Assembly: GCF_026342435.1 (NCBI RefSeq)
Contig: NZ_JAPEMT010000001.1
Coordinates: forward strand, 671,993-735,992
Origin: Streptomyces sp. NBC_00237
GTDB taxonomy: Bacteria; Actinomycetota; Actinomycetes; Streptomycetales; Streptomycetaceae
Direction of reading: 5' to 3'
DNA length: 64,000 nucleotides
Of this stretch, positions 16,238 to 24,169 are shown one piece after another. The notes under the pieces were generated by a model, which was not told where the DNA came from, did no database searches, and worked only from the letters and a program-made list of their open reading frames with translations. Within the stretch, counting starts at the first letter, position 1. Each line of letters opens with the position of its first letter. Both the position numbers and the translations under genes were made by a program.

Positions 16238-17182
16238 TCACGGAAGTGTGGGGCCCGCAGTCCGTTGGGTGACCTTGACTTGGGGGAGTAGGGAGGCGTA
16301 GGTCTCCGTGTCGAATTCGCCTGCGGCGGGAGCGGCGACCGTCGCCGCCGACAGGGCCACCGCCCGGGCGATCCGCTCCGGCCAGGGGAGGCCGCGTACC
16401 AGACCGTCCAGAAGAGCGGCCACCGCCGAGTCACCGGCCCCGGTGGGGTTCCCTCGCACCAGCGCAGGAGGCGTGGCCTGCCACACCCCCGCGTCGGTGC
16501 TGGCGAGGATGCCGTCCGGGCCGAGCGAGGCCACCACCGCGTGCGCCCCCTTCCTCCGTGCCTCCGCCGACGCGGCGTACGCGTCCCGCGACCCCGTGAG
16601 CTGGAAGAGCTCGTCGGAGTTCGGCTTGACCAGATCGGGGCGGGCGGCGATGCCCCGCAACAGGGGTTCCCCGCTGGTGTCCAGCAGGACCGGGACCCCG
16701 GCCGCCCTGGCGCGGCGGACCAGGTCGGCGTACGCGCCCACGTGGATGCCGGGCGGCAGGCTCCCGCAGAGGGCCACCGCCGCCGTGCCGCCGCTCAGCT
16801 GGGACTCGTACGAGAGGAGGAAGGACTCCCACTCGGAGGGGCTGATCGTCGGTCCCGGCTCGTTGAGCTGGGTCGTGTCGCCGGTCGACGCGTCGACGAT
16901 CGCGAGGGTGCGGCGGGTGTTCCCGGCGGTGGGGACCAGCGCGTCGGCGGGGAGTTCGGCGGCGAGGAGGGTGCGGAGGACCTCGCCGGTGGAGCCGCCC
17001 GCGAAGCCCGTGACGATCGTGTCGTGGCCGAGGGCGGAGAGCACGCGCGCCACGTTGAGGCCCTTGCCGCCGGGGCGTTCCCTCACGTCCGTGACGCGGT
17101 GGGAGGTGTGGGGGACGAGTTCGGGGACGTGGTGGGTGAGGTCGAGTGCGGTGTTCAGCGTGACGGTGAGGATCCTGGCCAT
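16238..17182 (-). CDS. PfkB-family hexose-phosphate kinase (1-PFK/tagatose-6-P kinase type)
   Basis: 314 residues. TVTLNTALDLTHHV at the start and RPGGKGLNVARVL are the sugar-binding signature of the FruK/LacC branch; NPTGAGDSAVAALLDG near residue 255 is the PfkB signature with the catalytic Asp and anion hole. It should phosphorylate a ketose phosphate at C1 (fructose-1-P or tagatose-6-P). Neighbours are the class II aldolase downstream and nagA/nagK upstream, all on the minus strand. A perfect LacI-type palindrome lies 42 bases before its ATG. Confidence 0.88.
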   Translation of the reverse strand: MARILTVTLNTALDLTHHVPELVPHTSHRVTDVRERPGGKGLNVARVLSALGHDTIVTGFAGGSTGEVLRTLLAAELPADALVPTAGNTRRTLAIVDASTGDTTQLNEPGPTISPSEWESFLLSYESQLSGGTAAVALCGSLPPGIHVGAYADLVRRARAAGVPVLLDTSGEPLLRGIAARPDLVKPNSDELFQLTGSRDAYAASAEARRKGAHAVVASLGPDGILASTDAGVWQATPPALVRGNPTGAGDSAVAALLDGLVRGLPWPERIARAVALSAATVAAPAAGEFDTETYASLLPQVKVTQRTAGPTLP

Positions 17183-17223
17183 GATCCGCGTCCACCCCCG
17201 TAGCGTTGCTTGCCCATCCAGCG

Positions 17224-17239
17224 TAGAAAGCGCTTTCTA
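17224..17239. promoter_or_regulatory. LacI-family operator palindrome upstream of the PfkB kinase
   Basis: TAGAAAGCGCTTTCTA is a perfect 16-bp palindrome with the central CG step typical of LacI/GalR operators, 42-57 bases before ATG 17182. No LacI-family gene is in the window, so the regulator is encoded elsewhere. Confidence 0.6.
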
Positions 17240-17325
17240 TACTGCCTGCCAGGGGGATCATGCCAAAAGAAAAGTGGCTGGCCCAGGGGTACGGGTCAGC
17301 CACTTCAAATGAATTCGAGGTGAAA

Positions 17326-18486
17326 TCAACCCACTTGGGGTTCAATCACCCATTCGCCCTTGCGCATCACGCCGACGACCGTGAACTCCGCGTCGAGCAC
17401 GACCAGGTCCGCGTCCTTGCCCGGGTCGAGCGAGCCGACCCTGTCGTCCACGCCCAGCAGGCGGGCCGGGTTGGCGGACAGGGAGCGTACGGCGTCGTCG
17501 ACCGAGAGGCCGTCGACGGTGACCGAGCGGCGGAAGGCGGTGTCCAGGGTCAGGGTCGAGCCCGCGATGGAGCCGCCCTCGACGAGGCGTGCGACGCCGT
17601 CCAGCACCTCGACGGCGAGCGGGCCGAGCTGGTACTGGCCGTCGCCGAAGCCCGCCGCGTCCATCGCGTCCGTGATCAGCGCGACGCGGGACGCGCCCGC
17701 GTGGTGGTACGCGAACTGGAAGGCGGCGGGGTGCAGGTGCGTGCCGTCGTTGATCAGCTCGACGGTGACACGCTCGTCTTCGAGGAGCGCGACGATCGGG
17801 CCCGGGGTGCGGTGGCCGATCGCGGGCATCGCGTTGTAGAGGTGCGTGGCGACGGTGGCGCCCGCGTCGATCGCCTCGACGGTCTGCTCGTACGTGGCGT
17901 CCGTGTGGCCGATCGCGGCGATCACGTCGTTCTCGGCGAGGAGGCGTACGGAGTCGAGGCCGCCGGGCAGTTCGGTGGCGAGCGTGAACATCTTGGCCGT
18001 GCCGTGCGCGGCGTCCATCAGCTTGCGCACGTCGGCGGGGTCCGGGTCGCGGAGCAGCGACTCGCTGTGCGCGCCCTTGCGGCACGGGGAGATGAACGGG
18101 CCCTCGAAGTGGAGGCCCGCCAGGTCGCCCTGCTGGACCAGCTCGGCGAGGAGGGCCGCGCGGTTGACCAGGAAGTCCATGTCGTTGGTGACGGTGGAGG
18201 CGACCATCGTCGTCGTGCCGTGGTGGCGGTGGGTCTCGATGCCCCGGAGGACCTCCTCCGTGGTGCCGGAGGTGAAGGACGCGCCGCCGCCGCCGTGGAC
18301 GTGCATGTCCACGAAGCCGGGGACGATCCAGTGGCCGGTCAGGTCGAGCGTGGGGGAGGCCGACGCGGTGTCGGGGAGCGCTCCCGCGATCCTCGTGCCG
18401 TCGACGATGACCCGGCCGCCGTCGACGGTGCCGGTGGGGAGCACCACCTTGGCGCCGGACAGGACCTGGACCTTGCTGCTGGCCAT
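17326..18486 (-). CDS. nagA: N-acetylglucosamine-6-phosphate deacetylase NagA
   Basis: 386 residues of the amidohydrolase superfamily. PGFVDMHVHGGGG carries the HxH metal pair; HFEGPFISPCRKGAH, IGHTDATYEQ and HLYNAMPAIGHR supply further ligands and phosphate contacts; ITDAMDAAGFGDG holds the catalytic Asp. It turns GlcNAc-6-P (or GalNAc-6-P) into the hexosamine-6-P plus acetate in the cytosol. Its ATG overlaps the nagK stop as TGATG, so translation should be coupled. In S. coelicolor nagKA is a DasR-controlled operon. Confidence 0.95.
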   Translation of the reverse strand: MASSKVQVLSGAKVVLPTGTVDGGRVIVDGTRIAGALPDTASASPTLDLTGHWIVPGFVDMHVHGGGGASFTSGTTEEVLRGIETHRHHGTTTMVASTVTNDMDFLVNRAALLAELVQQGDLAGLHFEGPFISPCRKGAHSESLLRDPDPADVRKLMDAAHGTAKMFTLATELPGGLDSVRLLAENDVIAAIGHTDATYEQTVEAIDAGATVATHLYNAMPAIGHRTPGPIVALLEDERVTVELINDGTHLHPAAFQFAYHHAGASRVALITDAMDAAGFGDGQYQLGPLAVEVLDGVARLVEGGSIAGSTLTLDTAFRRSVTVDGLSVDDAVRSLSANPARLLGVDDRVGSLDPGKDADLVVLDAEFTVVGVMRKGEWVIEPQVG

Positions 18487-19562
18487 CAGTCGGATACCTC
18501 CGTGGGGGCCATGACGTCGGTGTGCATGGCGTGGGTGGGGGGTGTGGTGGGGTGCGCCGGGGGTGCGGTGGGGCTCGTGGTGGGCGTGGTGGGGTTCGTG
18601 GTGGGCGTGGTGGGGCTCGTGGTGGGCGTGCTGGGTTCTTCGTACGTCGCCAGGAGGTCCCAGGCGAGGAGGCCCGCGCCGAGACATCCCGCCGTGTCGC
18701 CGAGGGCGGCCGGGACGATCGTCGGGAGCTTCTGGAAGGTCACGCGGTCCTCCACCGCTTTGCGCAGGGGGGCGAACAGGGTTTCCCCCGCCTCGGCCAG
18801 GCCGCCGCCCACGATGATCGTGCGCGGGTCGAGGAGGGTCAGCGCGGTGACCAGGCCGTCGGCGAGGGCGTCGACGGCCTCGCGCCAGACGGCGAGGGCT
18901 CGGGGGTCGTCGTCCTCGACCGCCTTCGCGCAGTCGGCTGCGTCGGCGGTGGGGTCACCGGTGGCCGTGGCCCAGGCGAGGGAGACGGCGGACGCGGAGG
19001 CGTAGCGCTCCAGGCAGCCGCGCTGGCCGCAGCCGCAGTCGACGCCGCCGGGGCGGACGACGATGTGGCCGATCTCGCCCGCGGAGGCGTGAGCTCCCTC
19101 TTCGATGGTGTTGTTGATGCCGATCGCGCCCGCGATGCCGGTGCCGAGCGGTACGAAGAGGAACCGGTCGGCACCCTGGCCCGCGCCGATGCGGCCCTCG
19201 GCGAGGCCGCCCGTGCGGACGTCGTGGCCCAGCGCGACGGGGATGCCGCCGAGGCGCTCGGAGAGGAGCGTGCGCATCGGGACGTCGGACCAGCCGAGGT
19301 TCGCGGCGTACAGGGCGATGCCGTTCTCGGCGTCGACGATGCCGGGGACGATCACGCCGGCGGCGGACGCGGGTTCGCCGAAGTGGGTTTCGCCGTGGGT
19401 GCGGAGGTCGTCGGCGAAGGCGAGTATCGACTCGACGACGGCGTCCGGGCCGCGGTCCCGGCCGGTGGGGCGGCGGGCCTCGTGGAGGAGGGTGCCGTTG
19501 GGGGCGACCAGGGCGGCTTTCATGCCGGTGCCGCCTACATCGAGGGCGATGACGTGTTTCAC
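18486..19562 (-). CDS. nagK: ROK-family N-acetylhexosamine kinase NagK
   Basis: 358 residues. ALDVGGTGMKAALV is the ATP-binding ROK start; GTGIAGAIGINN, the zinc motif CGCGQRGCLE and HASAGEIGH are intact. It phosphorylates intracellular GlcNAc (or GalNAc) for NagA. The last about 45 residues are an added Pro/Thr tail encoded by a 21-bp tandem repeat (18570-18632), missing from ordinary ROK kinases of about 310 residues. GTG 19562 is used; no Shine-Dalgarno is visible. A DasR-like site lies 27 bases upstream. Confidence 0.92.
   Translation of the reverse strand: MKHVIALDVGGTGMKAALVAPNGTLLHEARRPTGRDRGPDAVVESILAFADDLRTHGETHFGEPASAAGVIVPGIVDAENGIALYAANLGWSDVPMRTLLSERLGGIPVALGHDVRTGGLAEGRIGAGQGADRFLFVPLGTGIAGAIGINNTIEEGAHASAGEIGHIVVRPGGVDCGCGQRGCLERYASASAVSLAWATATGDPTADAADCAKAVEDDDPRALAVWREAVDALADGLVTALTLLDPRTIIVGGGLAEAGETLFAPLRKAVEDRVTFQKLPTIVPAALGDTAGCLGAGLLAWDLLATYEEPSTPTTSPTTPTTNPTTPTTSPTAPPAHPTTPPTHAMHTDVMAPTEVSD
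18570..18632. repeat. Three 21-bp tandem repeats in the 3' end of nagK
   Basis: The unit GGGGCTCGTGGTGGGCGTGG+T recurs three times (one substitution in the middle copy, decay at the last end). It is in frame and encodes the Pro/Thr tail; being a multiple of three, copy changes would not break the gene. Confidence 0.85.
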
Positions 19563-19588
19563 GGGGTCAGTGTCGCGCGTCTGCCCTG

Positions 19589-19604
19589 AGAGGTCTAGTC
19601 CACT
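19589..19604 (-). promoter_or_regulatory. DasR-like dre site upstream of nagK
   Basis: Read on the minus strand it is AGTGGACTAGACCTCT, 14 of 16 to the consensus AGTGGTCTAGACCACT. It lies 27-42 bases before the nagK start, where a GlcN-6-P-responsive GntR repressor would block transcription. Confidence 0.75.
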
Positions 19605-19744
19605 GAGTGTTCACCTCGGGTGGGGGTGCGGGGGTGGGCGGGTCCGGCCAGGGCGGGGGCGGGCTCCGCGCGGCGGTCGGAGGGGCTCTGTGGAGGGGCT
19701 CCACTTCCCCGCCCTCCCGGTTCGACGGAACCACCCTTCCGCCT

Positions 19745-20160
19745 CCACCCAGCCCCCTGGGACTCCGCGCCCGCCTAGCCCCCTTGGGCGGCGGGGCCGC
19801 CCCCCGGGGGCGGGACGGGCGGGCAAGGGGGCGGCCCCTCTCGCTCCGGGCCCGCCCCGGTGCCGCCCGCTTTTGCCTCCGCCGACGGGTGCGCCCCACC
19901 CTGGTGCCGTCTGCCCGGGCTCCGCCGATGGGTGCGCCGCACCCGGGTGCCTGCGGCGCTGCCCCGGTCCCGCCCCTTCACCTAAAGCGCTCGGCCGCGC
20001 GGCTGGGTGGGTGGCTGGTCGCGCAGTTCCCCGCGCCCCTAAAGGGGCGCACCCCCCCAGCCCCAGCGAAGCCGGGAGCGCACGCGCCGCGGAGCCGCAA
20101 CCTCGGCGCAGCCCTGCGGGCGAGCCGCACCTTGGTGCAGCCCCGCGGCCGGGGCCGTAC
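19745..20160. repeat. GC-rich dispersed intergenic repeat, copy 2
   Basis: Fills most of the 627-base gap between the SIS gene and nagK. Bases 19782-20042 (261 bp) are identical to 52523-52783, including short chance reading frames. It contains the hallmark word GCAGTTCCCCGCGCCCCTAA followed by AGGGGCGC, able to form a GC hairpin. I see no gene here. Confidence 0.85.
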
Positions 20161-20189
20161 CAAGGTGCGGTCCCCGCCGAGAGACCCCG

Positions 20190-21095
20190 TCAGCCCAGGA
20201 TCACGCTGCGCGACAGATTCCGCGGGTGGTCCGGGTCGTAGCCCTTCGACTCGGCCAGGACCACCGCCAGCCGCTGCGCGCGGATCAGGTCGGCCATGGG
20301 GTCCGCCGACGCGTGCGCGACGACCGTTCCGCCGACGCGTGCGACGTCTCCCGCCAGCCCCTCCGGCAGCGTGCCGAACATCCACGCCACCCGGTTCGGG
20401 CCCGTGATGGAGATCGGGCCGTGGCGGTACTCCATGGCCGGGTACGACTCCGTCCACGCGCCCGCCGCCTCGCGCATCTTCAGGCCGGCCTCCTGGGCCA
20501 GCCCGTACGTCCAGCCGCGGCCCAGGAAGGTCCACTGCTCGGCCGAGGTGACGGACTCCGGGAGCGGCTCAGTGATCGCCAGTTCCGCGTCGACGGCCGC
20601 CTCCGTCACCGTCTTCACGCCCGGTGCCAGCGTGCCCGTGCGCTCCAGGCCCGCCCGCAGGAAAGCGAGAGCCGTCGTCGCGAAGCGGGTCTGGACGACC
20701 GACTCCTCGTCCGCCCAGTCGAGGACGGCGATCGTGTCCGCCGCGTCCATGATGGGCGTTTTGGGGTCGCCGGTGAGGGCCAGGGTGGGAGTGGTGCCCT
20801 TGACCTCCGCGAGCAGCGCCAGCACCTCGCTCGTCGTGCCCGAGCGCGTGATTGCCACCACACGGTCGTACGAGCGGCCGACCGGGAATTCGGACGAGGC
20901 GAAGGCGTCGGTCTCGCCCTGGCCCGACGCCTCGCGCAGTGCCGCGTACGCCATCGCCATGAACCACGAAGTGCCGCAGCCGGTGATCGCAACGCGCTCA
21001 CCAGGCAGGGGAAGCCCCTCGAAGTCGGCCGCGTACTCAGCGGCGCGCCGCCAACAGGTCGGCTGTGTGGCTATCTCAACTGCGGTGCGGGACAT
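20190..21095 (-). CDS. SIS-domain sugar isomerase/deaminase (AgaS/NagB-II type)
   Basis: 301 residues with two SIS lobes: ITGCGTSWFMAMAYAALRE with ITRSGTTSEVLALL (phosphosugar-binding Ser/Thr loop), then FLGRGWTYGLAQEAGLKMREAAG with EYRHGPIS. The layout matches the isomerase half of GlmS and the stand-alone AgaS/NagB-II enzymes that deaminate and isomerise hexosamine-6-phosphates. Beside nagK, nagA, a PfkB kinase and an aldolase, it is the likely missing deaminase step. ATG 21095 has GAGGAG upstream. It shares a 260-base divergent region with the sugar-binding lipoprotein gene, which holds a DasR-like site. Confidence 0.85.
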   Translation of the reverse strand: MSRTAVEIATQPTCWRRAAEYAADFEGLPLPGERVAITGCGTSWFMAMAYAALREASGQGETDAFASSEFPVGRSYDRVVAITRSGTTSEVLALLAEVKGTTPTLALTGDPKTPIMDAADTIAVLDWADEESVVQTRFATTALAFLRAGLERTGTLAPGVKTVTEAAVDAELAITEPLPESVTSAEQWTFLGRGWTYGLAQEAGLKMREAAGAWTESYPAMEYRHGPISITGPNRVAWMFGTLPEGLAGDVARVGGTVVAHASADPMADLIRAQRLAVVLAESKGYDPDHPRNLSRSVILG

Positions 21096-21209
21096 GCGCG
21101 ACGACTCCTCGAACGCGGGCGAACACGGGTGAGTGTGGAGATGACCTTGCTTCCGCCTGCTTAGCAGGCCGTACGCGATTTGCGGAAGGTGTTGCGGAAG
21201 AGATACCCA

Positions 21210-21225
21210 AGTGGTGTAGACCTTG
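21210..21225. promoter_or_regulatory. DasR-like site between SIS gene and sugar-binding lipoprotein gene
   Basis: AGTGGTGTAGACCTTG keeps 12 of 16 consensus positions, including TGGTnTAGACC. It lies in the divergent intergenic region and could control both genes. Confidence 0.55.
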
Positions 21226-21355
21226 CGGTCGCACATGAGACAAAATCACAACTCATGTGGATAAGGGTGTGGGTGAGACGCGAGAAGCCTCACGAGGGCA
21301 CGCGGATATCCACGCCAATGGGTAGCAAAACGGGCGATAAAGGGTGGAACGGGCT

Positions 21356-22633
21356 GTGCAGCGGCGCTACTTGGGTCTGACCGCGGCAGTCGCCGCACTC
21401 GCGATGGCAACGACCGTCTCCGGCTGCGGCACCGTCGGCGGCACGGGCGGCGACGTCACCCTGAAGCTGGTGGCCGCCGACTACAACCTCGACGGCGGCG
21501 ACGGCACGAAGAAGTACTGGGACAAGCTCGCGAAGAAATTCGAGGCGAAGAACCCGGGCATCAAGGTTGACGTCCAGATCTACTCCTGGGACGACGTCGA
21601 CCGCAAGGTCGGCGAGATGGTCAAGGCGGGCGAGGCCCCGGACATGGCGCAGATCGGTGCGTACGCCGACTACGCCGCCGACGGCAAGCTCTACTCCGTG
21701 CCCGAAATGCTCTCCATCCCCACCCAGGCCAACTTCGTGAACGCCCTCGCCGAGACCGGCAAGGTCAACCGCGTCCAGTACGGCATGCCCTTCGTCGCCA
21801 GCACCCGCCAGCTCTTCTACAACAAGACCCTCTTCGAGAAGGCCGGCATCAGCGGCGCCCCGGAGACCTGGAACGAGCTCGCCGCCGACGCGAAGAAGCT
21901 CAAGGGCAAGGGCGTGAACTACCCGTTCGCGCTGCCCCTCGGCCCCGAAGAGGCCCAGGCCGAGACCCTCAACTGGATGCTGGCCGGCGGCTCCGGCTAC
22001 GTCGACGACATCGGTACGTACTCCCTCAACTCGGCCGACAACATCAACGCGTTCGAGTTCCTCAAGACCAAGCTCGTCATGCCCGGCCTGACCGGCCCCG
22101 TCGCCCCCGGCAAGCTCAACCGCAAGGCCGCCTTCGAAGCCTTCGCCAAGGGCGAGGTCGGCATGCTCAACGGCCACCCGTCGCTGATGCAGCAGGCCGA
22201 GAAGAACGGCGTGAAGTACGAGATGGCGCCGCTGCCCTCCTCCGACGGCAAGGCCCGGCCCTCGATGGGCGTCGCCGACTGGATGATGGGCTTCAAGCAG
22301 AACGGTCACCGCAAGGAGATCGGCAAGTTCCTCGACTTCGCCTTCGACGACGAGAACGTCCTCGCCTTCGCCGACGAGTTCGACCTGCTGCCCGTCACCG
22401 TCTCCGCATCCGAGAAGATGGCTGCCGACAGCAAGCACCAGAAGGTGCACAAGTTCCTGGAAGCGCTGTCGTCCTCGCAGTCGTACCCGTCCGCCAAGAC
22501 GTCCTGGGCGAGGGTCAGCGAGAACATCAAGCAGGAGATCGGCAACGCCGTCGAGCCGAACAACACCCCGGGCGCCGTCCTCGGCGTCCTCTCCCGCGAG
22601 GCGGCGGCGCTGGACAGCGCGGCGCTCCAGTAG
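21356..22633 (+). CDS. Sugar ABC-transporter substrate-binding lipoprotein
   Basis: 425 residues. A signal peptide ends in the lipobox VSGC, then a family-1 solute-binding fold (VTLKLVAADYN, WDKLAKKFEAKNPGIKVDV, GEAPDMAQIGAYADYA, MPFVASTRQLFYNKTLFEKAGI). It captures an oligo- or monosaccharide outside the membrane. No permease or ATPase gene is adjacent, so it must use components encoded elsewhere, as Streptomyces does with the shared ATPase MsiK. GTG 21356 is chosen (AGGGTGGAA upstream); GTG 21344 is also possible. The shared DasR-like site suggests amino sugars as ligand. Confidence 0.88.
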   Translation: MQRRYLGLTAAVAALAMATTVSGCGTVGGTGGDVTLKLVAADYNLDGGDGTKKYWDKLAKKFEAKNPGIKVDVQIYSWDDVDRKVGEMVKAGEAPDMAQIGAYADYAADGKLYSVPEMLSIPTQANFVNALAETGKVNRVQYGMPFVASTRQLFYNKTLFEKAGISGAPETWNELAADAKKLKGKGVNYPFALPLGPEEAQAETLNWMLAGGSGYVDDIGTYSLNSADNINAFEFLKTKLVMPGLTGPVAPGKLNRKAAFEAFAKGEVGMLNGHPSLMQQAEKNGVKYEMAPLPSSDGKARPSMGVADWMMGFKQNGHRKEIGKFLDFAFDDENVLAFADEFDLLPVTVSASEKMAADSKHQKVHKFLEALSSSQSYPSAKTSWARVSENIKQEIGNAVEPNNTPGAVLGVLSREAAALDSAALQ

Positions 22634-22690
22634 CGGGAGCAGCGGGAGCAGCGGGAGCAGCGAGCGGGGCGCGATGTCAGTGGCCCGGCC

Positions 22691-22696
22691 TAGGCT
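22691..22696 (+). promoter_or_regulatory. -10 box TAGGCT of a leaderless gene
   Basis: TAGGCT is six bases before ATG 22703 with no ribosome site. Just upstream, 22634-22660 is GCGGGAGCA repeated three times. Confidence 0.55.
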
Positions 22697-22702
22697 GGGT
22701 GC

Positions 22703-22999
22703 ATGTCCTCCGAGCTCCCTGAGCCCCCTGATCAGCCGTACGAGGGTGAGAGTGGCCCCGCCGGAGCGCCGGGCGGGGCGCTCTCCGCGCGCGAGCTGGC
22801 CGTGCTCGCCGTCGAGAAGCGGGGCTGGGCCGGACCCGGCGCCAAGGAGCGCGCCATCCGCGAGCAGCTCGGCATCTCGCCCACCCGCTACTACCAGCTC
22901 CTCAACGCCCTGCTGGACGACGCGCGCGCCTGGGAGCACGACCCGACGACCGTGAAGCGGCTGCGGAGGGTACGGGACGAGCGCAGGGCCCGCCGCTAG
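22703..22999 (+). CDS. DUF3263 helix-turn-helix protein
   Basis: 98 residues. After a Pro/Gly-rich start, residues 32-98 match DUF3263: ELAVLAVEKRGWAGPGAKE, IREQLGISPTRYYQLLN (the probable recognition helix), ARAWEHDPTTVKRLRRVRD. The family occurs in actinobacteria as a single gene with a likely DNA-binding fold; its targets are unknown to me. It precedes otsB in the same direction, but otsB has its own promoter signal. Confidence 0.88.
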   Translation: MSSELPEPPDQPYEGESGPAGAPGGALSARELAVLAVEKRGWAGPGAKERAIREQLGISPTRYYQLLNALLDDARAWEHDPTTVKRLRRVRDERRARR

Positions 23000-23076
23000 C
23001 CGGTGCCGAGCGGGTCGTGCCGCGGGGGCCGCCCGCTCAGGCCGGAAGCGTCCGTTCGGCCCGGGACCGGGCTCGG

Positions 23077-23082
23077 TAGGCT
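23077..23082 (+). promoter_or_regulatory. -10 box TAGGCT of leaderless otsB
   Basis: TAGGCT ends six bases before ATG 23089. TTCGGC lies 16 bases upstream as a weak -35. Confidence 0.55.
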
Positions 23083-23088
23083 CCTGGC

Positions 23089-23928
23089 ATGGACACTCTT
23101 CCCGAACCGTCCACCACCGCCGGCCGCGAGGCCCTCGCCGCCCTGCTGGCCGAGCCCGCGCGCGCCCTCGTCGCGATCGACTTCGACGGCACCCTCGCCG
23201 ACATCGTCCCCGACCCCGAACAGGCCCGCGCCCACCCCGGCGCCGTGCCCGCCCTTGCCGCCCTCGCCCCGCACGTGGCGTCCGTCGCGATCGTCACCGG
23301 CCGCCCGGCAGGTGTCGCCGTACGGTACGGCGGCTTCGCCGGGGTGCCGGGGCTTGAGCACCTCGTCGTCCTCGGGCACTACGGGGCCGAGCGCTGGGAC
23401 GCCGTCTCCGGCACCGTCCGCGCCCCCGCCGCGCACCCCGGCGTCGCCGCCGTCCGCGCCGAGCTGCCCGGAGTACTGGACGCGCACGGGGCGTGGCGCG
23501 GGACCTGGGTGGAGGAGAAGGGGCAGGCCGTCGCCGTCCACACCCGGCGCGCCACCGACCCCGAGGCCGCCTTCGAGGCCCTCCGCACCCCCCTCTCCGA
23601 GCTCGCCGCCCGGCACGGGCTCATCCTCGAACCGGGGCGCCTGGTGCTGGAGTTGAGGCCGCCCGGTGTCGACAAGGGGGTCGCTCTGGCGGCGTACGTA
23701 CGGGAAGTGGGTGCGCGCTGCGTGCTGTACGCGGGGGACGACCTCGGCGACCTTCCCGCGTACGCGGCGGTCGAGAAGCTCCGGTCGGACGGGGTGCTGG
23801 GGCTGCTCGTGTGCAGTGGTACCGCGATCCCGGAACTCGCCGAGCAGGCGGACGTGTTGCTGCCAGGGCCTGCTGAAGTGGTCGCGATGCTCGGGGAGTT
23901 GGGGAGGCAGCTGGGCGGGGGTGTGTAG
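23089..23928 (+). CDS. otsB: Trehalose-6-phosphate phosphatase OtsB
   Basis: 279 residues of the HAD superfamily. VAIDFDGTLADI (about 28-39) holds the two catalytic aspartates, IVTGRPAGVAV is motif II, LELRPPGVDKGVAL supplies the motif III lysine, and YAGDDLGD is motif IV. It removes phosphate from trehalose-6-P, the product of OtsA encoded 240 bases further on the opposite strand. The pair converge on either side of the initiator tRNA gene. Confidence 0.94.
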   Translation: MDTLPEPSTTAGREALAALLAEPARALVAIDFDGTLADIVPDPEQARAHPGAVPALAALAPHVASVAIVTGRPAGVAVRYGGFAGVPGLEHLVVLGHYGAERWDAVSGTVRAPAAHPGVAAVRAELPGVLDAHGAWRGTWVEEKGQAVAVHTRRATDPEAAFEALRTPLSELAARHGLILEPGRLVLELRPPGVDKGVALAAYVREVGARCVLYAGDDLGDLPAYAAVEKLRSDGVLGLLVCSGTAIPELAEQADVLLPGPAEVVAMLGELGRQLGGGV

Positions 23929-24018
23929 GAGGGGCGCCGCATTCGAGGCTTCGCCCCTCCGGCTCCCGTCAACCGATTTCCCACCGCGCCCGAAACCCCG
24001 TACTGTCGTGTTTACCGA

Positions 24019-24092
24019 CGCGGGGTGGAGCAGCTCGGTAGCTCGCTGGGCTCATAACCCAGAGGTCGCAGGTTCAAATCCTGTCCCCGCTA
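24019..24092 (+). tRNA. Initiator tRNA-Met (CAT)
   Basis: 74 bases fold as a cloverleaf: acceptor CGCGGGG/CCCCGCT, D arm GAGCAGCTCGGTAGCTC, anticodon stem CTGGG-CTCATAA-CCCAG, T arm GCAGG-TTCAAAT-CCTGT. The first acceptor pair is mismatched (C1 with T72) and the anticodon stem ends in three G:C pairs, both marks of the formylated initiator. CCA is not encoded (ACTA follows), as is usual in Streptomyces. Confidence 0.97.
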
Positions 24093-24102
24093 CTAGATGG
24101 AT

Positions 24103-24140
24103 CCGAAGGCCCGGAACTCGAAAGAGTTCCGGGCCTTCGG
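24103..24140. terminator. Strong terminator after tRNA-fMet
   Basis: A perfect 17-bp stem (CCGAAGGCCCGGAACTC and complement) with a GAAA tetraloop, 10 bases after the tRNA and 29 before the convergent otsA stop. Confidence 0.85.
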
Positions 24141-24169
24141 CCGTTTCCCGCGCGCCCGGAGGGGCCCTC

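Noticed and set aside
13960..16434. 824-codon minus-strand open frame, and similar long frames opposite cdgB (12042-14075) and groEL (29336-31372)
   Set aside because: They lie antisense to clear genes, are very Arg/Pro/Gly-rich or Val/Leu/Gly-rich, and match no family; long antisense frames are expected at this GC content.
19775..19981. Identical 68-codon frames at 19775-19981 and 52516-52722
   Set aside because: They exist only because the 261-bp repeat is identical; the product is low-complexity Gly/Pro/Arg with no start signal.
22634..22660. GCGGGAGCA repeated three times after the sugar-binding gene
   Set aside because: Only 27 bases; likely slippage, no structure or gene effect visible.
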